A DNA stretch of 34,648 bases from contig VBHQ01000153.1 in assembly GCA_005880395.1 (NCBI GenBank), positions 1 through 34,648 on the forward strand, in the 5' to 3' direction. Source of the DNA: Chloroflexota bacterium. GTDB lineage: Bacteria; Chloroflexota; Dormibacteria; CF-121. The notes below the pieces were generated by a model. The model was given only the letters and a program-made list of their open reading frames with translations, did no database searches and was not told where the DNA came from. Of this stretch, positions 15,524 through 23,153 are shown piece after piece; within the stretch, counting starts at the first letter, position 1; each line of letters opens with the position of its first letter. The translations under genes and the position numbers were made by a program.

Positions 15524-16873
15524 ATGACACGGCGAGGAAACGAAATCGCAAAGACGGCCTTACTTGCGGCGAGCATCGCCGTCATCGGGACGCTTTACCT
15601 CGTCGCGATCCTGAACGCGGTGCCGCCGCATCCGGACCTGGTTATCTACGCGCGCGGGGCCAAGGACCTGGTCGCCGGGCGGCCGCTCTATGAGGCCTAT
15701 CTGCAGAGTCCGGGCGACCCCACGCTCCGCTACGGCTTCATCTACCCGCCTCTCTTCGCCATCCTGCTCCTGCCGCTGAGCCTGGTGCCGCCAGCCGCCC
15801 TGCCAACCCTGTGGCTGATCGCGACCCATAGCGCGCTGGCATTCGCCTTCTGGCTGGTGTTTCGCCGGCTTGCGGTCGGGCGCACCGTGACGCTGTTCGC
15901 CATCGCCCTGACGCTGGCGTTCTACCCGCTGTGGGTGGAAGGGTCGCAGGCCCAGGCGAACCTGCCAATCCTGCTGCTGGTCACCCTTGGTCTTGTGGGC
16001 ATCAGCGACGGTAAGCCCCGGTCCGGCATCTGGTTGGGCCTGGCCGCTGCGCTGAAGCTGACGCCAGCTCTATTGATCCTGTGGCTTCTATGGGAACGCC
16101 GGTTTCGGGCCGCCGCCTGGATCGCGGGTGGGTTTGTCGCGTTCAGCGCGGTCGCGGCCATGCTGCGGCCAGCGGACACCCTGACCTATGCGACGAGGGT
16201 GTTGCCGATGCTGGCGGGTGGCACTGCTTATTACAGCAACCAGTCGATCGCGGGGTTGGTAGCCCGACTGTTCAAGGCAAATCCGTACACAACGCCGGTG
16301 GTTCAGCTGCCGTGGGAGCCGATCCTGGTGCTGATCGTGGTTGCGGGGCTTATCGGCTACTGGATTCTTAGAGCCCCCAACCTGACCCTCCCCAAGAGGG
16401 GGAGGGAGTCGCACAAAGCTAGGGACTTCTCAGGATTAACCTTTCTGCCACTCCTGCCCCTGGCGTCGGCGGTGAGTTGGGAGCATCACCTGGTAATCCT
16501 GTTGCCCCTGGTATGGGTGCTTATCGCCAGGGTCCCCTCCTTGACCTTCCCCCGCAAATGGGGGAGGGAAATGGCCAGGCTCGGCGTTCTGGGCGTGGCC
16601 CTCCTCTGCTTGCTGGCAATCCCACATTTGCCGATCGGGCCGCCGTACGCCAGCGACTTCGCTCGCGCCGCGCATACCACGAATCCGCTGCTCATTGCCG
16701 GGGCAAATCGCTTGCTTGCTGGAACCCTGATTCTGTTTGCCGCAGCCCCCTGGATGCTGCGCGTAGCGGCCCCCACCCTGACCCTCCCCCGCAAGCGGGG
16801 GAGGGAAAGAGGCGTTGCACAGCAGTGGCGTCCAAGCACGTGGTCATCCTCGGAGCTGGACCGGCCGGCCTGA
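15524..16873 (+). CDS. GT87 (DUF2029) polyprenyl-phosphate-dependent mannosyltransferase-like membrane enzyme
   Basis: 449 aa from ATG 15524 (GTG 15521 and TTG 15506 also in frame). About ten membrane helices. Family features: early extracytoplasmic PHPDLVIYARGAKDL with the Asp, GFIYPPLFAILLLPLSLVPP, QAQANLPILLLVTLG, ALKLTPALLILWLLWERR and NQSIAGLVARLF. Enzymes of this class transfer mannose or a related sugar from a lipid carrier on the outer face of the membrane. Oddity: three in-frame copies of the GC palindrome encode residues about 284-295 (APNLTLPKRGRE), 337-349 (VPSLTFPRKWGRE) and 416-428 (APTLTLPRKRGRE). They fall between hydrophobic helices or at the C-terminus, so the core could survive. 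The 3' end overlaps the next gene's start by 49 bp, probably because the third copy extended the frame. Confidence 0.83.
   Translation: MTRRGNEIAKTALLAASIAVIGTLYLVAILNAVPPHPDLVIYARGAKDLVAGRPLYEAYLQSPGDPTLRYGFIYPPLFAILLLPLSLVPPAALPTLWLIATHSALAFAFWLVFRRLAVGRTVTLFAIALTLAFYPLWVEGSQAQANLPILLLVTLGLVGISDGKPRSGIWLGLAAALKLTPALLILWLLWERRFRAAAWIAGGFVAFSAVAAMLRPADTLTYATRVLPMLAGGTAYYSNQSIAGLVARLFKANPYTTPVVQLPWEPILVLIVVAGLIGYWILRAPNLTLPKRGRESHKARDFSGLTFLPLLPLASAVSWEHHLVILLPLVWVLIARVPSLTFPRKWGREMARLGVLGVALLCLLAIPHLPIGPPYASDFARAAHTTNPLLIAGANRLLAGTLILFAAAPWMLRVAAPTLTLPRKRGRERGVAQQWRPSTWSSSELDRPA
16374..16407. repeat. GC palindrome copy E, in frame in GT87
   Basis: CCCTCCCC (16386-16393), loop AAGAG, GGGGAGGG (16399-16406), preceded by CCCCCAACCTGA. 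Read as APNLTLPKRGRE. Confidence 0.88.
16532..16570. repeat. GC palindrome copy F, in frame in GT87
   Basis: CCTTCCCCC (16545-16553) and GGGGGAGGG (16560-16568) with one mismatch, preceded by TCCCCTCCTTGA. Read as VPSLTFPRKWGRE, the same frame as copies E and G. Confidence 0.88.
16769..16807. repeat. GC palindrome copy G, at GT87 3' end
   Basis: Perfect 11-bp arms CCCTCCCCCGC (16782-16792) and GCGGGGGAGGG (16795-16805) with loop AA, preceded by CCCCCACCCTGA; the best-preserved copy. Read as APTLTLPRKRGRE just before the end of the GT87 frame and 20 bases before the flavoprotein start. Confidence 0.9.
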
Positions 16874-18213
16874 CCGCCGCTTACGAGCTGAACCGTCACG
16901 GCGTGCCACTCACCGTGCTGGAGAAGGACCCCCGCTTCGTCGGTGGGTTGGCACGGACGGTCGAACGCGACGGCTACCGATTCGACCTCGGCGGCCACCG
17001 CTTCTTCACGAAGGCGCTGGAGGTCGACGACCTCTGGCACGAGGTGCTCGGCGACGAGTTCCTCCGCCGTCCGCGCATGTCGCGCATCTACTGGAACAAC
17101 CGCTACCTCGACTACCCGCTGCGCGGGCCGGACGTGATCCGCAAGCTCGGCCCGGTCGAGCTCGCCCGCTGCATGGGCTCGTACCTCGTCGCGGCCGCGC
17201 GGCCGAAGCGCGAGGAGAGCTCGCTCGAGGATTGGGTGACGAACCGGTTCGGCCGCCGCCTTTTCGAGCTCTTCTTCCAGAGCTACAACGAGAAGGTCTG
17301 GGGCGTACCGGCGTCGGAGATCCGCGCGGAGTGGGCGGCGCAGCGCATCAAGGGCCTGTCCTTCTTCTCCGCCGCGAGGGCGGCGTTCTTCGGCAACAAG
17401 GGCAACAAGATCAAGAGCCTCATCTCGGAGGGCGCCGAGGTGACCAGCATTCGCCACAGCGGAGGAATGATTCGGAGCGTCGCGATCCAAGGTGCCTCCG
17501 GCAGGCAGGTCATCGAAGGCACCGATTTCATTTCGACCTTGCCGATCCGCGAGCTGATCGAGCGGTGCGACCCACCGTTGCCGACGCCCGTCCGCGAGGC
17601 GGCCGCGAAATTGAAATATCGCGACTTTCTGACCGTAGCAGTGGTCGTCAAGCGGGACTCGCTGTTTCCCGACAACTGGATCTATATCCACGACCCGGCA
17701 GTGAAGGTTGGACGGATCCAGAATTTCAAGAACTGGAGCCCGGACATGGTGCCGGACCAACGGGCGACGTGCCTCGGCCTCGAGTACTTCTGCTTCGAAG
17801 GCGACGGATTGTGGACATCGAGCGACGAAGAACTAGTCGACCTGGGCCGGCGCGAGCTGGCCACCCTTGGGATCTGCCGGCCGGAAGAGGTGGCCTGGGG
17901 GGCGACGGTGAGAGTCCAAAAGGCTTACCCGGTCTATGACGATCAGTACCGCGAGCATGTCGCGGTGGTCCGCGAGTATCTCGAGCGCGCGCTGCCCAAC
18001 CTGCACCTGGTCGGCCGGAACGGCATGCACCACTACAACAACCAGGACCATTCAATGATGACCGCCCTGCTGGCGGCGCGGAACATCGCCACTGGGACCA
18101 CCTACGACGTCTGGAAGGTCAATTCGGATGCCGAGTACCACGAGGAGGCACGAGCCTCAGATCGGGAGATCGGCGGTCGGCACGTCCCCATGCGGATCGA
18201 TGAGGCCGCTTAA
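16825..18213 (+). CDS. UDP-galactopyranose mutase/protoporphyrinogen-oxidase-like flavoprotein, internally shortened
   Basis: 462 aa from GTG 16825; a longer upstream frame runs through the GT87 gene and the palindrome and is rejected. The FAD-binding GAGPAGL (residues 10-16) and later FDLGGHRFF, NEKVWGVP and the C-terminal GRNGMHHYNNQDHSMMTALLAA are diagnostic of NAD(P)/FAD amine-oxidase-like proteins found in glycan loci. Two anomalies. First, after KIKSLI (residue 200) the usual EEFxYPRxGPGxMWE block of about 30 residues is absent, in frame. Second, codons 16981-17433 end in A/T only 4 times in 151, against 10 of 52 before and 29 of 134 after, so this tract has a different origin. The missing block removes part of the substrate/FAD region, so activity is doubtful. 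Confidence 0.8.
   Translation: MASKHVVILGAGPAGLTAAYELNRHGVPLTVLEKDPRFVGGLARTVERDGYRFDLGGHRFFTKALEVDDLWHEVLGDEFLRRPRMSRIYWNNRYLDYPLRGPDVIRKLGPVELARCMGSYLVAAARPKREESSLEDWVTNRFGRRLFELFFQSYNEKVWGVPASEIRAEWAAQRIKGLSFFSAARAAFFGNKGNKIKSLISEGAEVTSIRHSGGMIRSVAIQGASGRQVIEGTDFISTLPIRELIERCDPPLPTPVREAAAKLKYRDFLTVAVVVKRDSLFPDNWIYIHDPAVKVGRIQNFKNWSPDMVPDQRATCLGLEYFCFEGDGLWTSSDEELVDLGRRELATLGICRPEEVAWGATVRVQKAYPVYDDQYREHVAVVREYLERALPNLHLVGRNGMHHYNNQDHSMMTALLAARNIATGTTYDVWKVNSDAEYHEEARASDREIGGRHVPMRIDEAA
16981..17433 (+). other. Very-high-GC3 tract within the flavoprotein gene
   Basis: 151 consecutive codons with about 97 percent G/C at third positions and a strong preference for CTC, CGC and GAG, bounded by normal codon use on both sides (about 80 percent). 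The right border coincides within a few codons with the site where a conserved block is missing. Confidence 0.8.
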
Positions 18214-20063
18214 GGTCGATTACAGGTGCCTACCAGAGGGTCTCGCCATCAAGCCGGTTAGCACTGCCGCATCGCGCGGATTCGCGGTCGTGACCCATCT
18301 ACCGAGAAAGGTTCGGCTCACGATCGTGCTGACGGCAACCTCGATCCTCGTGATCGTCAATGCCCTGGACTACGCCGATTTCCTGGCGGCGGTTCCCAAG
18401 CATTCAGACTTCTTCCTCTATTACCGCGCCGCCCGGGTCGGGCTCAACCGGGTATCCCGTCGCCCTGACGATCTGGAGCGCCGCGATGTTCGGCGCACTA
18501 CTGCTCGCCTGGCGCATCCTCGCCCCCGGAAGCCGCCTCGATCGGTTTGCCCACTTGATGGCAACCCTTGGGCTGTACTTCGTCCAGATGCTGCTGCGTC
18601 TTGGGCAGGTCGTGAGCCTCGTCATGGCGGCGATTGCCGGCTGCTGGTGGTTAATCCGGCACAACAAGCCGTTGTTGGCGGGCATGGTGTTGGGCGTCAT
18701 GGTGCTTAAACCGCAGACCGCCCTGCTGGTACCCCTCACGCTGCTGGTGGCAGGCTACCGTCGGGTTTTCGTCGGATGGGCGCTGGTCGCGGTTCCCCTG
18801 ACCATCGCATCACTGCTGGCGATTGGTGTGCAGGGGATTCGGAATTTCGAATATGCGAGTTACATCGTCTATTACCTGCCTAAGCTGACATTGGTTTCCG
18901 TCAACTGGGTCTTTCCAGGAGTGCCGGCGGTGGCGATCGGCGTGATCGCCCTGGGCTTGACCCTATCGACGGCATGGCGCGCCCGGCGTCGCGGGCCGGA
19001 GTTGCCGATCGCGGTCGGCCTGGTTGGGTCGACCCTGGTCACGCCGTACCTGAATGTCTACGACCTCACGGGCCTGATCCTCAGCGCGTGGCTCGCGCTG
19101 CGCGTTGGCCTCCAACCGTGGCAAAAGGTTCTGCTCGTGATCTGCTACGTGCCGCTGGTGTTTGCCAACGCGGATTCCTGGCCGGTCCCGACGATCGCCG
19201 TCCGGTGCGCCTGGCTGGTCGCGCTCTTTGCGCTGAGCGCCCGGCCGAGGCAGATGTGGCTGCCACGGCTCGACGATCTCGGCCCGAGAGCCCGTCGGGT
19301 GGTCGTCCTGCCTGCGTATCGGGCGGAGAAGACCCTGCGCGACGTCGTGGCCGGTATCCCGCGCGGCGAAGCCGACCGGATCCTCCTGGTCGATGACGCC
19401 AGCCTCGATCGCACCGCGGAGGTTGCGTTGGAGTTGGGCATCGACGTCATCAAGCATCCGCGGAACCTGGGTTATGGGGGCAATCAGAAGACCTGCTACG
19501 CCAACGCGCTCCTGATGGGGGCCGAGGTGGTGGTCATGTTGCACCCCGACGGGCAATATGACCCAGGCCTGGTGCCCGCGCTTTGCCGGGCGGTCGAGGA
19601 GGGCAAGGGCGACGTCGTGCTCGGGTCGCGTTGGCTGGGGATTGATCCGGCAGCGGCCGGCATGCCGTCATGGAAGCGGATGGGCAACCGATTCCTAACC
19701 TGGACGGAGAACCGCGTGCTCGGCCTGAACCTATCCGAGTACCACACCGGCTACCGAGCCTACTCGCGACGGTTCCTGGAGACCATTCCGTACGCGGAAA
19801 ACTCCAACGATTTCGTTTTTGATACCCAGCTGCTCATCCAGGCCGCGAGTTTCGGCTTCCGGGTTGCCGAGATTCAGGCGGTAGGTCGGTACTTCGAGGA
19901 CGCGAGCTCGATCGGGTTCAAGACGTCGGTTATCTATGGACTCAAGACGCTTGTCGCGTTGGCCACTTACCTCGCCAGCGAGGTTGCCCTTCCATCGCGT
20001 TGGCTGAGACCGCGCGCGACGTTGCGGCTGCCAGCAATCAGCTCCGAGCAGGCGGCCGCCTGA
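18200..20063 (+). pseudogene. GT87-GT2 fusion glycosyltransferase, frameshifted by internal deletion
   Basis: Part 1 (from ATG 18200 or GTG 18290) reads a membrane start and HSDFFLYYRAARVGLN. At about 18444-18453 the homologous sequence jumps to the next frame, GYPVALTIWSAAMF. Alignment with the intact paralogue at 25591 places about 43 residues in the gap, including the HPPxFAWVLAPL block. The second frame then runs to 20063 with the rest of the GT87 domain (LLRLGQVVSLVM, VLKPQTALLVPL, STLVTPYLNVYDL) and, after about 300 codons, a complete GT2 domain: VVVLPAYRAEKTL, LLVDDASLDRT, NLGYGGNQKTCY, MLHPDGQYDP, YHTGYRAYSR. The GT2 part might still be translated by internal initiation. The fusion itself links a nucleotide-sugar GT2 to a lipid-linked-sugar GT87. 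The start overlaps the flavoprotein stop. Confidence 0.85.
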
Positions 20064-20068
20064 GACCG

Positions 20069-21517
20069 ATGGCCAGCAAGGCCATGGCCGGCGGGCTTTT
20101 CCTACTGCTCGCCTTTATCTACTGGGTCTGCGTCCGACGCTACCTGCCGTACGACGGAGACATGATGTTCCGCGTCACGAAGAGTCTGGTCACGGCGCAT
20201 AGCCTCCGGATTCATGATCCCGTGCTGCACCTGAACGAGCCGTACTCGTTTTACGGGCTGGCCGTCTCGCTGCTCCTGGTTCCTTTCTTTGTGGTTGGGC
20301 AACTGCTGTTTGGCGATGGCACGGCGCTGATCCCGACGTTCGAACCGATCGTGACCGCATTGACGGTGGTTGCGCTGTTGGGCCTGCTGGTCCAGCTTGG
20401 TGTTTCCTGGAAGCGAGCGTTTGCGGTTGGTCTGCTCTATGCGTTTGGAAGCCTCGCCTGGGCGTACAGCGGCGTCCTTTACAGCGAACCGCTCGTTGGG
20501 CTATGCATCGTGGCCAGCCTGCTCTTCGTTCGCCGCTACGAACGAGGGAGCCGGTGGTGGCTGCTCGCCGCAGGCGGCGCGGCCGGCCTCGCGCTGCTGG
20601 CGCGCTGGGATTCCATGCTGCTTGTGGTGGCCCCTGTGTCGGTCTACCTGGTTTACGCGCTCTACCGCGACGTCACTCGATCAATGCGGGAGCGGTTGGT
20701 GGCCTTCGCTCTGCTCGCATCGCCTATCGCGATCGTGACGGCCGTCAACCTTGCCTATGACCTGTTCCGGTACGGGCGTCCGCTGGCCAGCCCGTACATA
20801 GGAACCTTCCAGTTCTCTACACCGCTGCCGGTCGGTGTCTTCGGATTGCTGTTCAGTCCCGGCGCCGGTCTCATCGTCTACGTCCCCCTGGTGTTGCTTG
20901 GCGGTTTCGGGGTTAGGGCGTTATACCAGCGCTGGCCGAGGATAACGCTCCTGATCGCCGGATTGGTCGCAGTTCGCCTCGCTTTCTACGGACAGTGGTT
21001 CGGATGGGATGGGGGAATCACCTTCGGTCCAAGGTTCTTGGTCCCGATTGTGCCGCTCCTTTTCGTGCCGATCGCTTTCATCCCCCACCCTGCCCTGCCC
21101 CAGAGGGGGAGGGCAATTGTCATGCTGGCGCTGACAATATTGTTGAGCTCGCTGAGCATTGGTGTCGAGCTGTTGAACCAGATCGTTCCATATGGCCAGT
21201 ACTACACGAGCGTGGCGACGGCACTGAACACGGCTGCGCGGCACGCCTGCCCGGGCTGTCCGCTGTGGCAGGTTGTACAGCTGACGACAGGCCGGCTGGA
21301 TTACGACTGGCAGTTCATCCCTCTCCACGGGCAACTGACGATGCTGCTTTCCGGCAGGATCGACCCGATCTGGCGCAACATCGCGCTTGTGGTTCCGATC
21401 CTGATCGCTGTCCTCGGATTTATCGGCTTCCGCCTTTTTCGCATGGCCGCGCGACTCGACCGGGAGGACCTGCAATTGGCTGCGGAGCAGCCTGGGCCCT
21501 TGGCGCGAGCCAGCTAA
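20069..21517 (+). CDS. GT-C family membrane glycosyltransferase (ArnT/PMT-like), unassigned
   Basis: 482 aa from ATG 20069, five bases after the preceding stop; in-frame starts further upstream overlap the GT2 domain. About eleven helices. Typical GT-C features are the early loop YLPYDGDMMFRVTKSLV with acidic residues, SLAWAYSGVLYSEP, LARWDSMLLVV, the FGLLFSPGAGLIVYVPL segment and GGITFGPRFLVPIVPLLF. The class moves sugars from polyprenyl-phosphate donors on the outer membrane face; the substrate is unknown. Residues about 338-349 (IPHPALPQRGRA) derive from a GC palindrome placed between two helices. The last four bases overlap the convergent NRAMP-like gene. Confidence 0.78.
   Translation: MASKAMAGGLFLLLAFIYWVCVRRYLPYDGDMMFRVTKSLVTAHSLRIHDPVLHLNEPYSFYGLAVSLLLVPFFVVGQLLFGDGTALIPTFEPIVTALTVVALLGLLVQLGVSWKRAFAVGLLYAFGSLAWAYSGVLYSEPLVGLCIVASLLFVRRYERGSRWWLLAAGGAAGLALLARWDSMLLVVAPVSVYLVYALYRDVTRSMRERLVAFALLASPIAIVTAVNLAYDLFRYGRPLASPYIGTFQFSTPLPVGVFGLLFSPGAGLIVYVPLVLLGGFGVRALYQRWPRITLLIAGLVAVRLAFYGQWFGWDGGITFGPRFLVPIVPLLFVPIAFIPHPALPQRGRAIVMLALTILLSSLSIGVELLNQIVPYGQYYTSVATALNTAARHACPGCPLWQVVQLTTGRLDYDWQFIPLHGQLTMLLSGRIDPIWRNIALVVPILIAVLGFIGFRLFRMAARLDREDLQLAAEQPGPLARAS
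21082..21114. repeat. GC palindrome copy H, in frame in GT-C gene
   Basis: CCCCCACCCTGCCCTGCCCC then AGAG and GGGGAGGGC, arms imperfect by one base. Read as HPALPQRGRA, the same reading frame as copies E, F and G. Confidence 0.85.
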
Positions 21518-22779
21518 TGGCCGAACAACCGGCTTCCCAGCTGCTGCCAGAGGAACATGGCGCTGACCACGGTCACCAGCGCGGTCGTCAACAGGCCGAG
21601 CGTGGTCAACAGGCCGCCGATGCGATGCGCCTGCATCGCCCGGTGACTCCGGGCCGCGAGTAGCAAGAAGATCAGGCCGATGGGCGTTCCGAGGCCGCCG
21701 GCAATGCTGGCCGCGAACAGCAGGCGAATGGGGGCAACGCCGGCAAACGAGATGATCACGCCGATCAGCAGCATGATCAGAATCGCTGCGTAAAAGGCCC
21801 GTGCCTGCGCCGGTTTCTTTGAGAGCCCGACAGGAAGACCCAATTCCGTAGTCAGCAGATATGCCGACGACGAAGCGAGCACGGGCACGGCGATCACCGA
21901 TGAGGCGAGCAGACCCGCCGCAAACAGATAGGACGCCAGGGGCCCGGCGATGGGACGAAGCGCCGCGGCCGCCTGCTGGGCGGTTTCGACCTGCTTGTGG
22001 TGCACGCCGAGCGTCGTGCCGGCCGTGATGAGGATGAACCAGAACATCGCGACCGCGACCAGCATCCCGGCCCCTGCATCCATCCGAGCGTGACCGAGGC
22101 GGCCGATCGGCGCGCCCTCTTCCGCCTCCTCCTGGGTCTCCCAGATGTAGGCATAGGCCGTGAGCGTTGTGCCAAGGATCGCCAGCGCGGCCTGAATCAG
22201 GCGCGGGTCTGGCGATAGCGAGGGTAGCAAGGTCGCCCTCAGCACTCTGCCCCAGTCCGGATGGGCGAGGAAGGCGGAGAGGATATAGGCGACGAAGATC
22301 AGCAAGACGTACTTGAAGATCCGCACGACGCTTTCATAGCTTCCCAGCACGAGGACCGCCGCGAGCACGAGGGCATAGGGGACCACGAACCAACGAAGAT
22401 CGATCGGCACTACCAATGCCAGCGCCGCGGCACCGGCTTCCATGTCGGCGGCGACCGTGATCACGTTTACCACGAGCACGGAGGTGAGCAGGATCAGACT
22501 CCATGGACGGCCATAGAGGTCCTTGACCACACGCTGCAAGCCGGCTTTGGCGACCACACCGAGCTGGGCGCTGATGATCTGGACGCTGGCCAGCATCGGA
22601 TAAATGAGGAGGGTGAGGAGGGAGAGACGGTAGCCGGTACTGGCACCGGCGACCGAGATCGTCGCCACCGTGGTCGGGTCGACATCGGATGAGCCGGCCA
22701 CCAGACCAGGGCCGAGGCCACGGACCAAATTCCCGATGCGGCGCAGCGGCCTACGGAATTTTGCGGAGATTTGGCCCAT
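21514..22779 (-). CDS. NRAMP-like divalent cation transporter, non-canonical metal-site motifs
   Basis: 421 aa from ATG 22779; ATG 22872 would add 31 residues and run over the pilin leader region. Eleven or so helices. Helix 1 reads GPGLVAGSSDVDPTTVAT in place of the classical DPGN motif, and helix 6 reads YAYIWETQEEAEEG where MntH has the MPH motif with its soft-metal-binding methionine. This pattern is known in NRAMP-related clades thought to carry Mg2+ or other hard cations, and in uncharacterised soil bacterial relatives. Metal specificity therefore should not be assumed to be manganese or iron. No MntR-type box or riboswitch is visible upstream. Confidence 0.85.
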   Translation of the reverse strand: MGQISAKFRRPLRRIGNLVRGLGPGLVAGSSDVDPTTVATISVAGASTGYRLSLLTLLIYPMLASVQIISAQLGVVAKAGLQRVVKDLYGRPWSLILLTSVLVVNVITVAADMEAGAAALALVVPIDLRWFVVPYALVLAAVLVLGSYESVVRIFKYVLLIFVAYILSAFLAHPDWGRVLRATLLPSLSPDPRLIQAALAILGTTLTAYAYIWETQEEAEEGAPIGRLGHARMDAGAGMLVAVAMFWFILITAGTTLGVHHKQVETAQQAAAALRPIAGPLASYLFAAGLLASSVIAVPVLASSSAYLLTTELGLPVGLSKKPAQARAFYAAILIMLLIGVIISFAGVAPIRLLFAASIAGGLGTPIGLIFLLLAARSHRAMQAHRIGGLLTTLGLLTTALVTVVSAMFLWQQLGSRLFGH

Positions 22780-22852
22780 AGTTTGCCGGATCGTCACCAG
22801 GAGCGGGCAACTGGTGTACGGCCATGCGACCCGTCGTACCTGGAGCGCTGTC

Positions 22853-22868
22853 AGACTGGCTCCAGTCT
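22853..22868. promoter_or_regulatory. 16-bp palindrome upstream of flp (possible operator)
   Basis: AGACTGG CT CCAGTCT, perfect 7-bp arms, ending seven bases before the GGGAGGTG ribosome-binding site of the pilin gene and also 74 bp upstream of the divergent transporter. It could be a repressor site or a leader hairpin. Confidence 0.45.
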
Positions 22869-22889
22869 CCAAAACGGGAGGTGAAATCC

Positions 22890-23069
22890 ATGTTGACCAG
22901 CCTGTATCTGCGTCTGCGCGCTCTGTTCAACCGCGAGGAAGGACAGGGTATGGTCGAGTATGCCCTTATCCTCGTGTTGATCGCGGTCGTAGTCATCGTC
23001 GTCCTGATCCTTCTTGGCAACCAGGTCAAGAACGTGTTCTGCAACATCTCTGGCGGTCTCGGCCAGTAA
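22890..23069 (+). CDS. flp: Flp/Fap type IVb pilin
   Basis: 59 aa; ATG 22890 has an excellent GGGAGGTG at 22876-22883. The leader MLTSLYLRLRALFNREEG ends at the prepilin peptidase site (Gly18), followed by QGMVEYALILVLIAVVVIV with Glu at +5 and Tyr at +6, the hallmark of Flp pilins. The tail is short with one Cys (Cys51). The mature peptide of 41 residues would be assembled by a Tad secretion machine, but no tad, cpa or prepilin peptidase gene is in the window. This is thus an isolated pilin unit with its own terminator. High expression is suggested by the strong ribosome-binding site and strong terminator. Confidence 0.95.
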   Translation: MLTSLYLRLRALFNREEGQGMVEYALILVLIAVVVIVVLILLGNQVKNVFCNISGGLGQ

Positions 23070-23070
23070 C

Positions 23071-23102
23071 GCCCGACTCTGCCCTCCCCACAGGGGGAAG
23101 GA
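23071..23102. repeat. GC palindrome copy I, after flp
   Basis: CGACTCTGCCCTCCCC ACA GGGGGAAGG, an imperfect copy between the pilin stop and its terminator. Confidence 0.65.
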
Positions 23103-23113
23103 AAGAGGAATCA

Positions 23114-23144
23114 CGAGGGCCCTTCGGGGCCCTCGTTGTTTTTT
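23114..23144 (+). terminator. Intrinsic terminator of flp
   Basis: CGAGGGCCC (23114-23122), loop TTCG, GGGCCCTCG (23127-23135), then TTGTTTTTT. Perfect 9-bp stem with a stable tetraloop and T-tract on the plus strand only. Confidence 0.93.
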
Positions 23145-23153
23145 GTCCCCGCC

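Noticed and set aside
16477-16824. N-terminal extension of the flavoprotein frame
   Set aside because: It covers GT87 coding sequence and two palindrome copies; the FAD motif begins directly after GTG 16825, as expected for the family.
22605-22635. GAGGAGGGTGAGGAGGGAGAG run as another repeat copy
   Set aside because: It encodes ordinary NRAMP helix residues (SLLTLLIYP) and has no C-rich partner arm.
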